Below, piece after piece: positions 1 to 8,900 of a stretch of 17,125 nt of DNA. How positions within the stretch are numbered: position 1 is the stretch's first letter; every line of letters begins with the position of its first letter. The stretch spans positions 1 to 17,125 of the forward strand of contig JAGZLX010000035.1 in assembly GCA_018364485.1 (NCBI GenBank), read 5' to 3'. The notes below the pieces were generated by a model. That model was not told the DNA's origin. It saw only the letters and a program-made list of their open reading frames with translations, and did not search any database. This stretch comes from Granulicatella adiacens. GTDB lineage: Bacteria > Bacillota > Bacilli > Lactobacillales > Aerococcaceae. Position numbers and translations under genes: made by a program.

Positions 1-1338
1 ATTTCCATCGACATAGACGTCACCAGCATAGAAGTGGCCGGCTCTACGTGCTGAGTCCGCTGTAACTGCAAGAACATCTCCATTGCTTAAGATAAATGAG
101 TTTTCTTTTGGAATACCCACTTGAGTTGCAAGGTTTGCTTGAATCTTCTGCATACGATATTCACCGTGAACTGGAACGAAGTATTTAGGCTTCATTAAGC
201 GAAGCATTAATTTTTGTTCTTCTTGAGAACCGTGTCCAGATGTGTGAATATTGTTTACTTTACCATGGATGACTTCAGCACCAGCTTCTGAAAGAAGGTT
301 GATAACGCGGTTAACGCTTGAAGTGTTTCCTGGAATTGGTGAACTAGAGAAGATAACTGTATCTCCAGGTTGAATAGAAATCTGACGGTGAGTTCCATTG
401 GCAATACGGCTAAGTGCCGCCATTGGTTCCCCTTGAGAACCTGTACATAAAATAATGACTTTCTCAGAAGGGTATTGGTTGATTTCACGTCCATCGATAA
501 AAGTATCATCCGGAGCCTTAATATAACCTAATTCACGCGCAGTGCGGAAGCTGGCTTCCATACTACGTCCAAATACAGCTAATTTACGACCAGTTGCTAC
601 AGCCACATCTGTTACTTGTTTTAGACGAGAAACGTTTGATGCGAATGTCGCAAAAATGATACGTCCATCCACGCGTTGGATAATTTCTTTAATCGATTTT
701 CCAACAACTTGTTCTGATTGAGTAAATCCAGGGACTTCAGAGTTCGTACTGTCTCCTAAAAGAACAAGAACGCCTTCTGAACCAATTTGTGCCATACGGT
801 GAAGGTTTGCTGGTTCTCCAACTGGAGTGAAGTCAAACTTATAGTCACCTGTGAACACGATGTTTCCTGGAGGAGTTTTAATCACAATCCCAAATGCATC
901 TGGAATAGAGTGGGTTGTGCGATAGAAACTCACTTGTGTTTTACGGAATTTGATGACGCTGTCTTCATCAATTTCGTGAAGAATAGCATCTCTTAAAAGG
1001 CCATGTTCTTCTAATTTATTTCGGATTAAAGACATCGCAAGTTTCGTTGCATAAATAGGGATGTTCGCTTGTTTAATTAAGAAAGGAATCCCACCAATAT
1101 GGTCTTCGTGTCCATGAGAAATAAATAAACCTTTTACTTTATTAATATTTTGAACGATATAACTGTAATCGGGAATCACATAATCGATTCCTAGTAAATC
1201 ATCCTCAGGGAATTTAATACCGGCATCCAAAATAATGAGCTCATCTTGGAATTGAACGCCATATGTGTTTTTACCGATTTCACCTAAACCGCCAAAAGCA
1301 AATACGCCCGTTTCGTTATTTTTGATATTTGGCTTCAT
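1..1338 (-). CDS. rnjA: Ribonuclease J1, partial (C-terminus beyond left edge)
   Basis: This is a metallo-beta-lactamase/beta-CASP ribonuclease with endonuclease and 5'-3' exonuclease activity, central to mRNA decay and rRNA maturation in the cytoplasm. I translated the complement from the ATG at 1338; it stays open to base 1, giving 446 residues of a family usually near 555-560. The protein opens with a GGLGEIGKN segment and carries the zinc-binding HGHEDH motif (H75, H77, D79, H80). Further on are STNSEVPG and the beta-CASP segment ending PVHGEYRM, and the visible part ends in GDVYVDGN, as in B. subtilis RNase J1. The start lies one base after the rpoY stop and has no strong ribosome binding site of its own, so translational coupling to rpoY is likely. 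The missing part should be the rest of the C-terminal domain. J1 rather than J2 is inferred from the rpoY neighbour. Confidence 0.96.
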   Translation of the reverse strand, partial: MKPNIKNNETGVFAFGGLGEIGKNTYGVQFQDELIILDAGIKFPEDDLLGIDYVIPDYSYIVQNINKVKGLFISHGHEDHIGGIPFLIKQANIPIYATKLAMSLIRNKLEEHGLLRDAILHEIDEDSVIKFRKTQVSFYRTTHSIPDAFGIVIKTPPGNIVFTGDYKFDFTPVGEPANLHRMAQIGSEGVLVLLGDSTNSEVPGFTQSEQVVGKSIKEIIQRVDGRIIFATFASNVSRLKQVTDVAVATGRKLAVFGRSMEASFRTARELGYIKAPDDTFIDGREINQYPSEKVIILCTGSQGEPMAALSRIANGTHRQISIQPGDTVIFSSSPIPGNTSSVNRVINLLSEAGAEVIHGKVNNIHTSGHGSQEEQKLMLRLMKPKYFVPVHGEYRMQKIQANLATQVGIPKENSFILSNGDVLAVTADSARRAGHFYAGDVYVDGN

Positions 1339-1339
1339 G

Positions 1340-1555
1340 TTACTTGAACACCGTTAATTTAAATTCAGGGTTTTGTTTTTCGTAAGCTAAGTGTTTTTCA
1401 TCTAGCTCTTGGATAAACTCAACGTTGTATTCAGTGTTTTCATCTACAAGGCGGCGGGCTTCTACCTTGTCACTAGCTTCGACATATAAAGCTTGTGTAT
1501 TCTCACGACGTGGAGCTTCCGTTTTAGTTGGTTGGTAAGTAATTTTAAAAATCAT
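1340..1555 (-). CDS. rpoY: RNA polymerase epsilon subunit RpoY
   Basis: This encodes the small (71 aa) auxiliary subunit of Firmicutes RNA polymerase, formerly DUF1447/YkzG. It begins MIFKITYQPTK and contains the family pattern of an early RRENTQALYVEA strand, a central NVEFI segment and an EYE/AYEKQNPEF-like C-terminal part. The length is close to the 69 aa of the B. subtilis protein. An AAAGGAG site lies 7 bases before the ATG. Its position directly upstream of RNase J1 is the conserved arrangement in Bacillota, which strongly supports the call. The family's exact physiological role is not settled: it binds core polymerase, and proposed roles include protection from phage proteins. Confidence 0.93.
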   Translation of the reverse strand: MIFKITYQPTKTEAPRRENTQALYVEASDKVEARRLVDENTEYNVEFIQELDEKHLAYEKQNPEFKLTVFK

Positions 1556-1628
1556 GTATGTACTCCTTTAATTTTTTTCATAATGTTTCTATCATATTTT
1601 ATCATAGAATGCTTATTTTTTCATAATC
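1556..1628 (-). promoter_or_regulatory. AT-rich spacer upstream of rpoY-rnjA, possible promoter
   Basis: This short spacer separates the HAD gene from rpoY. Read leftward it has two TATGAT boxes (complement of 1601-1606 and 1591-1596) exactly 10 bp apart. Either could be a -10 element, but neither has a recognisable -35 at 17 bp. The boxes lie in an imperfect inverted repeat (1588-1596 against 1600-1608, one mismatch). A 12-bp direct repeat, TTTTTTCATAAT, occurs at 1573-1584 and 1616-1627. I see no convincing terminator, so read-through from def is also possible. Confidence 0.3.
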
Positions 1629-2336
1629 TTAAAGGCTGAAGAGGGTCTCTTTTTCCAATTTTTCAAGCAAATCTTTTGGACTTGAGAGTGGTTTAGGTGT
1701 CAAAGTGGCATCTTCTTCGCCAAACTTAAAATAAATCGTATTCCAAGCTCTGTTTTTGGCACCTTCGATATCATTTACAAGGTCATCGCCAATCATCCAG
1801 AAGTCGTTTGGGCTTAAATCTGGAAAAAGTCGTTCGACATTCATAAAGGCCTCAGCTTGTGGTTTAGGAACACCAGTCGTCTCAGAAATGAAGATTCTTG
1901 AAGTGTCGAACCACTTTGCTAATCCAAGAGATGTAATTTTCTTTGACTGATGACTTGTTGGACCATTTGTAAGAAGAACAAGAGTAGAGTGGTATGATAC
2001 TTTGTCAAAAAAGTCATACCAGTCTTTATCTAATTCGATATGATCCATCACATATTGATAGGTTTCCTTAAAACGAATGACAGATTTTTTTGAAGAATCT
2101 AAACCAAGTTCAGTAAGAGCAGCTTCAATTCTATAAAAATGACTCTCTTCTAAAGTCATTTTTTCTTTTACGAAAAAATGAAAAGCAACATCACTATTTC
2201 GTTGGTATATTTTATAAGTATTATTAGTGATATGAAATGTTGGATAGCATTTCTTTAAGGCTGTTAAAAAGACTTGCTCTTTTGAGTAAAGAGTATCATC
2301 TAAATCGAATACCAAGATAGGTGTCTTATTCGCCAA
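1629..2336 (-). CDS. HAD-superfamily hydrolase (YjjG-like phosphatase)
   Basis: This is a haloacid-dehalogenase-type hydrolase, probably a small-molecule or nucleotide phosphatase. With a TTG start at 2336 it is 235 aa. Motif I is VFDLDDT (nucleophile D11, general acid D13), motif II is LLTNGP (T123), K158 lies in the VPKPQAEAF segment, and motif IV is GDDLVND (D184 and D189). A helical cap sits between motifs I and II, which is subfamily IA architecture. The frame is open further upstream to an ATG at 2390, but that start has no ribosome binding site and would overlap def by 65 bp. The TTG at 2336 has AAAGGAG about 9 bases ahead, inside the def 3' end, and overlaps def by 11 bp. Expression is therefore probably coupled to peptide deformylase. 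The substrate cannot be deduced. Confidence 0.85.
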   Translation of the reverse strand: MANKTPILVFDLDDTLYSKEQVFLTALKKCYPTFHITNNTYKIYQRNSDVAFHFFVKEKMTLEESHFYRIEAALTELGLDSSKKSVIRFKETYQYVMDHIELDKDWYDFFDKVSYHSTLVLLTNGPTSHQSKKITSLGLAKWFDTSRIFISETTGVPKPQAEAFMNVERLFPDLSPNDFWMIGDDLVNDIEGAKNRAWNTIYFKFGEEDATLTPKPLSSPKDLLEKLEKETLFSL

Positions 2337-2886
2337 TGACAACCGCTCCTTTAGGGATATACATTGGTTGTGTTTTATTGATGTGGTCATAGAACATCAC
2401 ACCGTTTAAATGGTCGATTTCGTGCTGAACAACGATGGCTTCATAGTCTGTTAATGTACGTACGAATTCGTCTCCGTTCACATCTTGATATTTGACAGTT
2501 ACACGTTCAGAACGAAGAACAATCCCAGGTACGTCACGTTCAACTGAAAGGCAACCTTCACCTTCTTTTAGGCAGGCTTTTTTCACTGATTCACGCATGA
2601 CGCGTGGGTTAATCCATACTTCGTTTAAGATTGGTTCTTCATCTTCAAAACCTGGAACGAGAAGAGCAATCATTTGAATAGATTTCCCAAGTTGAGGTGC
2701 TGCAAGACCAACACCAGCGCGCAATTCATATTTTTCTGCGATTTCTGGATCTTGACTGTTATGTAAGAATTCTAGCATTTCTTTGGCTAGTTCTTGTTGT
2801 TCTTCTGTTAGTGGGAAAGTAAGCTTCTCAGCACGTTTTCTAAGCGCTGGATGTCCCTCTAACACAATATCTTTCATTGTAATCAT
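2326..2886 (-). CDS. def: Peptide deformylase (type 2)
   Basis: This enzyme removes the N-formyl group from nascent proteins at the ribosome exit. The 186-aa length fits the type 2 enzymes of Gram-positive bacteria, which carry an insertion compared with the E. coli form. All three active-site motifs are present: GVGLAAPQ (residues 58-65), EGCLS (110-114, with metal ligand C112) and HEIDH (155-159, metal ligands H155 and H159 and catalytic E156). The ATG at 2886 has AAAGGAG 6 bases upstream; a second in-frame ATG three codons later lacks good spacing. The gene heads a leftward block with the HAD hydrolase, and possibly rpoY-rnjA. It is expressed from a promoter overlapped by an inverted repeat. 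No residue looks abnormal. Confidence 0.97.
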   Translation of the reverse strand: MITMKDIVLEGHPALRKRAEKLTFPLTEEQQELAKEMLEFLHNSQDPEIAEKYELRAGVGLAAPQLGKSIQMIALLVPGFEDEEPILNEVWINPRVMRESVKKACLKEGEGCLSVERDVPGIVLRSERVTVKYQDVNGDEFVRTLTDYEAIVVQHEIDHLNGVMFYDHINKTQPMYIPKGAVVIGE

Positions 2887-2915
2887 GGTTAACTCCTTTA
2901 TTGGTTCATAAATCT

Positions 2916-2948
2916 GTTTCTAAGTATACCATTTTTCGCCTTAGAAAC
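2916..2948. repeat. 9-bp inverted repeat over the def promoter (operator candidate)
   Basis: The perfect arms GTTTCTAAG (2916-2924) and CTTAGAAAC (2940-2948) are separated by 15 bp. They reach from the -35 across the -10 to the predicted start of transcription of the def promoter. That is where a dimeric repressor would sit. The repeat is not the CIRCE (HrcA) operator; I do not recognise the regulator. Confidence 0.5.
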
Positions 2949-2951
2949 CAA
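2923..2951 (-). promoter_or_regulatory. def promoter, extended -10 type
   Basis: Reading leftward, TGGTATACT gives an extended -10 (hexamer at 2923-2928). A weak -35, TTGGTT, lies at 2946-2951 with a 17-bp spacer. The start of transcription would be near 2916, leaving a leader of about 30 bases before def with AAAGGAG. This is the only good promoter-like sequence on this strand ahead of def. Confidence 0.6.
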
Positions 2952-3021
2952 TCAGGGCCTTTGTTTTTGTAATTTTTTCATAAGGAAAAAGAGAATACTA
3001 TAAATGACCTTAAACTTCTGT

Positions 3022-3027
3022 TACAAT
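3022..3027 (+). promoter_or_regulatory. uppS promoter -10 element (extended)
   Basis: TGTTACAAT forms an extended -10 with its hexamer at 3022-3027. No good -35 is found at 16-18 bp; the best matches are AT-rich. Transcription would begin near 3034 and uppS is the first gene downstream, so this may head the long rightward operon. The -10 is back to back with the def promoter, with about 95 bp between the two. Confidence 0.45.
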
Positions 3028-3059
3028 AGAAAAGAAATACGTGTAAAGGAATGGATAAA

Positions 3060-3833
3060 ATGCTTTTTTGGAAGAAAAAATCAAAACCACAAGAAACAAC
3101 AGAATCTGTTTCAATTGATCGAGAAAATATCCCACAACATATCGCCGTGATTATGGACGGTAATGGTCGTTGGGCAAAGAAACGCAATCTTCCTAGAATT
3201 GCGGGACATAAAGAAGGCATGAGTACAGTGAAACGTATCGCCATTGCTGCCGATGAATTAGGGGTAAAAGCGATGACCTTATATGCGTTTAGTACTGAAA
3301 ACTGGAAACGTCCGACAGAAGAAGTTAGTTTCCTTATGAAATTACCAGGAGACTTCTTTGGAACGTTTATGCCAGAACTTCAAGAAAGAAATATGAAAAT
3401 CGAACTGATTGGATTTATTGATGAATTACCAGAATCAACAAAGCAAGTCGTCTTAAAAGCCGTTGAAGATACAAAAAATAATACGGGTATGGTGTTAACG
3501 TTTGCTCTCAATTATGGCTCACGTGCTGAAATTATTGAAGCAACGAAAGCTCTAGCAAACGAGGTTCAAGCTGGTGAAATCTCAGTGGAAGATATTAACG
3601 ATGAAGCTTTTGCGAGCAAGTTACAAACAAGCTTCCTAGGAGACTTACAAGATCCAGATTTAATGATTCGTACAAGTGGAGAAGTGCGGTTAAGCAATTT
3701 CTTATTATGGCAATTAGCGTATAGTGAATATTACTTTACAGATATTTTCTGGCCAGACTTTTCTGAAGAAGATTTACATAAAGCGATTCTAACGTATCAA
3801 GGAAGACATCGTCGTTATGGAGGTCTTGCATAG
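3060..3833 (+). CDS. uppS: Isoprenyl transferase (undecaprenyl diphosphate synthase)
   Basis: This cis-prenyltransferase adds isopentenyl diphosphate units to farnesyl diphosphate, making the C55 lipid carrier for peptidoglycan and wall polymers. From the ATG at 3060 it is 257 aa. The N-terminal HIAVIMDGNGRWAKKR block carries catalytic D33 and the diphosphate-binding GNGR. STENWKRP follows, and the C-terminal RTSGEVRLSNFLLWQ (R204 onward) and SEYYFTD blocks bind isopentenyl diphosphate. An ATG at 3051 is in frame but abuts AAAGGA (3045-3050) with no spacing, whereas the ATG at 3060 has 9 bases; I chose the latter. It is followed without a gap by cdsA. The first 20 or so residues are lysine-rich and variable, as in other Gram-positive homologues. 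Confidence 0.95.
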   Translation: MLFWKKKSKPQETTESVSIDRENIPQHIAVIMDGNGRWAKKRNLPRIAGHKEGMSTVKRIAIAADELGVKAMTLYAFSTENWKRPTEEVSFLMKLPGDFFGTFMPELQERNMKIELIGFIDELPESTKQVVLKAVEDTKNNTGMVLTFALNYGSRAEIIEATKALANEVQAGEISVEDINDEAFASKLQTSFLGDLQDPDLMIRTSGEVRLSNFLLWQLAYSEYYFTDIFWPDFSEEDLHKAILTYQGRHRRYGGLA

Positions 3834-4634
3834 ATGAAACAACGTGTCATTACCGCGCTTATTGCTTTAGGTATATTCTTGCCAATTCTTTTTGTAGGCG
3901 ACATTTGGCTTAGAACACTTTTAGCAATGTTGGCAATTGTAGCGATTTATGAATTCTTCCAAATGAAGAAAATGAATATTTTTTCTATTGAGGGAGCACT
4001 CACATTATTTGCGACTTTATCATTTTTATTTTCGCAGAAACCATTAGTAGCCTTGCCACGAGGAATCGATTATTTCTTCTTTTATTTCTTAATGGTGATG
4101 TTACTGATGACATTAACGGTATATAAGAGCGACCGCTTTTCGTTTGAAGATGCAGCGTTTTGTTCGCTGATTTCTTTATACGTCGGTGGTGGATTCTCTG
4201 GAATACTATTTGTTAGAAGTATTAGTTTTGGGATGGCGATTTTTGTCTTTATTGTCATTTGGGGAACGGACTCATTTGCCTATTTAGCAGGACGTCAGTT
4301 TGGAAAACACAAGTTAGCTCCAGATATCAGCCCAAATAAAACAATTGAAGGGTCTATTGGTGGCGTTCTTGGCTCAGTACTATTAGGATTACTCGTTGTT
4401 CCATTTTATAACCCAGTTCAATTCTCAGTATTTGAATTTGTACTCTTAATGGTTTGCTTATCCATTTTCGGACAATTAGGTGATTTAGTAGAGTCTGCTT
4501 ATAAGCGACAATTTAACGTGAAAGATTCTGGAAACTTATTCCCAGGACATGGAGGAGTATTGGATCGTTTCGATTCAACATTCTTTGCTATGTTAATGTT
4601 CCAGATTGTATTTAAATTCTTTGGGGATATTTAA
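3834..4634 (+). CDS. cdsA: Phosphatidate cytidylyltransferase (CDP-diacylglycerol synthase)
   Basis: CdsA makes CDP-diacylglycerol from phosphatidic acid and CTP, the branch-point precursor of phosphatidylglycerol and cardiolipin, in the cytoplasmic membrane. The 266-aa protein is very hydrophobic, with about seven or eight membrane segments. Near the C-terminus (residues 221-248) it carries the family signature, with its S-x-x-K-R part, then KDSGNLFPGHGGVLDRFDS. The start codon follows the uppS stop directly, and a GGAGG site lies inside the last codons of uppS, so the two are translationally linked. The order uppS-cdsA-rseP is conserved in many bacteria and supports the call. Length and motifs are normal. 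Confidence 0.96.
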   Translation: MKQRVITALIALGIFLPILFVGDIWLRTLLAMLAIVAIYEFFQMKKMNIFSIEGALTLFATLSFLFSQKPLVALPRGIDYFFFYFLMVMLLMTLTVYKSDRFSFEDAAFCSLISLYVGGGFSGILFVRSISFGMAIFVFIVIWGTDSFAYLAGRQFGKHKLAPDISPNKTIEGSIGGVLGSVLLGLLVVPFYNPVQFSVFEFVLLMVCLSIFGQLGDLVESAYKRQFNVKDSGNLFPGHGGVLDRFDSTFFAMLMFQIVFKFFGDI

Positions 4635-4648
4635 AAGAGGTGAAATAA

Positions 4649-5914
4649 TTGCAAGGATTAATTGCATTTTTATTTGTATTTAGCATCATCGTGATTATTC
4701 ATGAGTTTGGTCATTATTATTTTGCAAAAAAAGCGGGTATTTTGGTTCGTGAATTTGCAATTGGAATGGGACCAAAAATCTTCCAAGTACGTAAAGGTGA
4801 GACCGTGTATACACTTCGCTTATTACCAATTGGTGGGTATGTTCGTATGGCGGGTCATGATGAAGATGAACAAGAAATTAAACCAGGGATGATGATTACC
4901 ATCGTCTTAGATACTGAAAATGTTGTTCAGAAATTAAACTTCGACGACAAGCTTATTATCGAAAATTCTGTACCTTTCCAAATCGAAGATGCAGATTTAC
5001 ATAAAGATATGACACTTACGGGTTACTTCATTAATTCTGAAGAGAAGGTAACATTAACCGTTTCTAAGACTGCAACAATTGTAGAATCTGATGGCACAGA
5101 AGTTGTTGTTGCACCAGTGGAACGTCAATTCAATTCAGCTACTTTATGGAATCGAATTAAAACGAACGCTGCTGGACCGATGAATAACTTTATTTTATCG
5201 ATTTTAGTATTTATTATTGTTGGATTTATGCAAGGTGGAGTTCCATCTAATGATGCGATTATCGGACAAGTAACAGATGATTCTGCAGCGCAAGTAGCAG
5301 GGCTAAAAGAAGGCGATAAGGTTCTTTCAATTGACGGTGTTGAGATTCATTCATGGGATGAAATGACGAAGGTGGTTCGTTCTAGTGCGGATAAATCTCT
5401 CGAGGTTTCAATTGAACGTGATGGGAAAACTCAAGAAGTTCAAGTGACGCCTAAAGCTGTCGAAGCATCAGATGGTTCAAAAGTAGGGCAATTTGGTGTG
5501 ACAAGAATTCTTAAAAAAGATATTCTTTCCATTCTTGTTTATGGATTTACGCAAACTGTTTCTGTTGTCGTATTAGTGCTCTCGGCATTAGGTTCACTCT
5601 TTACGAGAGGATTTAATTTAAATCAGCTAGGTGGACCAGTTGCGATTTACTCAATGACTTCACAAGTGGCTAAAAATGGATTCATTGATTTACTTGCTTT
5701 CATGGGGATGATTAGTGCCAACCTTGGTGTAATGAACTTGTTACCAATTCCAGCGCTAGATGGTGGAAAACTCGTTCTGAATGTCATTGAAGGGATTCGT
5801 AAGAAACCACTCGATCCAGAAAAAGAAGGCTATTTAACAATTGCGGGAGCTATTTTCCTATTTGCGTTAATGCTTCTTGTAACATGGAACGATATTATGA
5901 AATTATTTAATTAG
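4649..5914 (+). CDS. rseP: Site-2 intramembrane zinc metalloprotease RseP/RasP
   Basis: This membrane-embedded protease cleaves anti-sigma factors, pheromone precursors and signal-peptide remnants within the bilayer (known for RasP and Eep homologues). The 421-aa protein starts at TTG (4649) with an AGAGGTG site 6 bases upstream; no nearer ATG fits the conserved N-terminus. HEFGH (residues 18-22) supplies zinc ligands and catalytic E19 in the first membrane segment. A GPMNNF segment precedes a single PDZ domain (roughly residues 205-275), and LLPIPALDGG (D371) supplies the third ligand in the third membrane segment. In lactic acid bacteria the homologue Eep matures peptide pheromones, so a role in signalling is possible. 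In most Firmicutes proS follows; here polC does. Confidence 0.95.
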   Translation: MQGLIAFLFVFSIIVIIHEFGHYYFAKKAGILVREFAIGMGPKIFQVRKGETVYTLRLLPIGGYVRMAGHDEDEQEIKPGMMITIVLDTENVVQKLNFDDKLIIENSVPFQIEDADLHKDMTLTGYFINSEEKVTLTVSKTATIVESDGTEVVVAPVERQFNSATLWNRIKTNAAGPMNNFILSILVFIIVGFMQGGVPSNDAIIGQVTDDSAAQVAGLKEGDKVLSIDGVEIHSWDEMTKVVRSSADKSLEVSIERDGKTQEVQVTPKAVEASDGSKVGQFGVTRILKKDILSILVYGFTQTVSVVVLVLSALGSLFTRGFNLNQLGGPVAIYSMTSQVAKNGFIDLLAFMGMISANLGVMNLLPIPALDGGKLVLNVIEGIRKKPLDPEKEGYLTIAGAIFLFALMLLVTWNDIMKLFN

Positions 5915-5918
5915 ACAA

Positions 5919-5949
5919 GAGAGTGTCTCTGCGATGGTGGAGCACTCTT
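5919..5949 (+). other. Hairpin in the rseP-polC spacer
   Basis: The arms AGAGTG + CTC (5920-5925, 5927-5929) and GAG + CACTCT (5940-5948) pair over nine base pairs with a single bulged T (5926) and a G-U closing pair. The loop is 10 nt (5930-5939). No T-run follows, so this is not a classic terminator. The polC ribosome binding site begins about 15 bases downstream. It could protect or process the transcript between rseP and polC. Confidence 0.4.
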
Positions 5950-5975
5950 CTTATGTAATAAAAAAGGAGGAAACC

Positions 5976-8900
5976 ATGAGTCAATCACAAAAGGATTTAA
6001 TGAAAAAAGTGATCGAGCAATTTAATCTTGCTGACACTAGTATTTTTTCTCCAGAATTTGATGAGGCAAAATTAGTTCGAATCGATATTTCGAAATTGGA
6101 TAAAACGTGGACGTTCCATATTCATAATCCAGTAATCTTTATGTACGAGAAATTTAAACTATTCACTGATGCCCTGAATGACACTTACCGTCAATTCGGC
6201 GGAAAAGCTGTGATTACAACAGATGATGGGGCTGAAGTGACAGAAGAACTCGTTCAGTCTTATTGGGAATATGTGCTAGAGACACTGAAAGATGAATCTG
6301 CGGTTTCTCATCAAATTTTAGCGGATCAAACTCCAAAATATGCGAAAAATCAACTAAAACTTCATTGTCCAAATGAATTAACAAAGACGCACTTAACGAA
6401 TAATTGCGTTCCAAGAATCCAACAAGCTTATATGGAAGCTGGCTTCCCTAAGCTTGGCGTTCAAATTCATGTGGATGATGAGTTGCAGGACCGCATGGCA
6501 GAAGAGTTTGTTCAAAAAGAACAACAAATCGAACAAGAGTTTAACGAAGCTCAAAAAGCGGCACAAATTGCTGCTTCCCAAGCTCCTCAGAGAAAATCAG
6601 GCGCTCCATCTTCTTCTAAACCTGAAGGGGTAATTTATGGGAAACCGATTAAACCCAATAGTGAAGTTCGTGCTATTGCTGATATTTTCGAAGAAGAGCG
6701 CAATGTTGTAATCGAAGGGAAGATTTTTGATATCGAACTTCGTCGTGGTAAAGCAAAAGGGAAGTTGTTCGGAAATATTAAATTAACAGACTATACTTCT
6801 TCCATCAGTGCCACTTTATTCCCATCAACTCCTGAAGACGAACAAGCGCTTGAAGGGTTGAAAAAGGGAACATGGGTTAGAGCGTTCGGTACGATTGAAG
6901 TGAATAAGTTCTCTCAAGAATTGGGAATGATTATCCGTGATATGAACGCTGTGAATCGTGAAGGTAGAAAAGATAAGGCAGAAGGCGAAAAACGCGTTGA
7001 GTTGCATATGCACACGAATATGTCTGTGATGGATGCGACAAATTCTCCAAGCGACTTGATTAGTCAAGCGGCTAAATGGGGACATAAGGCGATTGCCATT
7101 ACTGACCATGCAAACTTACAAGCTTATCCAGAAGCACATGGAGCTGGTAAGAAAAACGGTATTAAGATTTTATACGGATTAGAAGGAAATATCGTAGATG
7201 ATTACGTGAACGTTGCCTATAATCCACAACATATTTTATTAGAAGATGCTACTTATGTTGTATTCGACGTGGAAACAACAGGTCTTTCTGCGATTTATGA
7301 TAGCATCATCGAGCTAGCCGCCGTTAAGATGAAAAACGGTGTAGTAGTTGACCAATTTGAAGAGTTTATCGATCCTGGTCATCCATTATCAGCAACAACC
7401 ATTCAATTAACTGGGATTACTGATGATATGGTTAAAGGTTCAAAATCAGTAGAACAAGTCTTAAAAGAGTTCCACGAGTTCTCTAAAGACTGTATCCTTG
7501 TTGCCCATAACGCAAGTTTCGATATGGGGTTCTTGAATACTGGATACGAAAATGTAGGGATTCCAAAAACAGAACAACCTGTGATTGATACTTTGGAATT
7601 GTCTCGTATGCTTCATCCACAATTGAAGTCCCATCGTTTAAACACATTGGCAAAAAGATATAATGTTGCACTTGAACAACACCACCGTGCAGTGTACGAC
7701 TCTGAAACAACTGGTCACTTATGTCACATCTTTTTAAAAGAAGCAGCAACAGAGCATAATCTTTTATACCATGATGAATTAAATACCAATATTCATCCAG
7801 AAGAGGTCTTTAAGAACGGACGTCCATTCCATGCGACGATTTTTGCAAAAGACCAAGCGGGATTAAAAGAGTTGTTCAAGGTTATATCTCAATCTAATAT
7901 CGAATATTACTACCGCGTCCCTCGTATTTTAAGAAGCATGCTTTCAAGCCGTCGTGATTCGTTCCTGTTAGGTTCAGGCTGTGCTGAAGGGGAAGTATTC
8001 GAAGCGATGATGCAAAAAGGGTACAACGAGGCAAAAGAAAAGGCTAAATTCTATGACTATATTGAAATTATGCCGAAAGCCATCTATCGACCTTTAATCA
8101 AAAAAGAATTGATTCGTAACGAGCATCATTTAGAAGAGATTATTCAAAACTTAGTTCGTCTGGGAGAAGAGTTAGGGAAACCAGTTGTTGCAACAGGGAA
8201 TGTTCACTACTTAAATCCAGAAGACAAGATTTATCGTGAGATTCTTCTGACATCATTGAACAATGGGGTTCCTCAGGAATATCCTGATGCTCATTTAAGA
8301 ACAACAGATGAAATGTTAAAAGAATTCGCGTTTCTTGGTGAAGAAAAGGCTTATGAAGTGGTTGTGACTAACTCGAATTGGGTTAGCGATCAATTAGAAG
8401 AAATTACTCCTGTGAAAGATGAATTATATACACCTAAAATCGAAGGTGCCGCAGAAGAAATTACAAAATTAAGTTACGATAAAGCACATGAATGGTATGG
8501 GAACCCTCTACCTAAAATTGTTGAAGATCGTATTAAAAAAGAGCTGAAGAGTATTATTGGAAATGGTTTTTCGGTAATTTATTTAATTGCTCAAAAACTT
8601 GTATTAAAGAGTAATCAGGACGGGTATTTAGTCGGATCACGTGGGTCTGTAGGTTCGTCTCTAGTCGCGACATTAACTGGAATTACCGAAGTGAATCCGT
8701 TAGCGCCACACTATCGTTGCCCTCAATGTCAATTATCAGAATTCTTTGATGATGGATCAGTAGGCTCAGGTTTTGATTTACCTGAAAAAAACTGTCCAAG
8801 ATGTAATACGAGGATGGTTAAAGACGGACACGACATTCCGTTTGAAACGTTCCTTGGATTCTACGGAGATAAAGTTCCCGATATCGATTTGAACTTTAGT

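Noticed and set aside
787..996. 69-aa rightward frame opposite rnjA
   Set aside because: It is antisense to the well-conserved beta-CASP coding region and has no initiation signals.
1564..1627. Direct repeat TTTTTTCATAAT in the rpoY upstream region as an operator
   Set aside because: It is low-complexity AT sequence; TTTTTTCATAA also occurs near 2974, so chance is a sufficient explanation.
5934..5975. N-terminal extension of polC from ATG 5934
   Set aside because: That ATG lies in the loop of a hairpin without a ribosome binding site; ATG 5976 has AAGGAGG and matches the family N-terminus.
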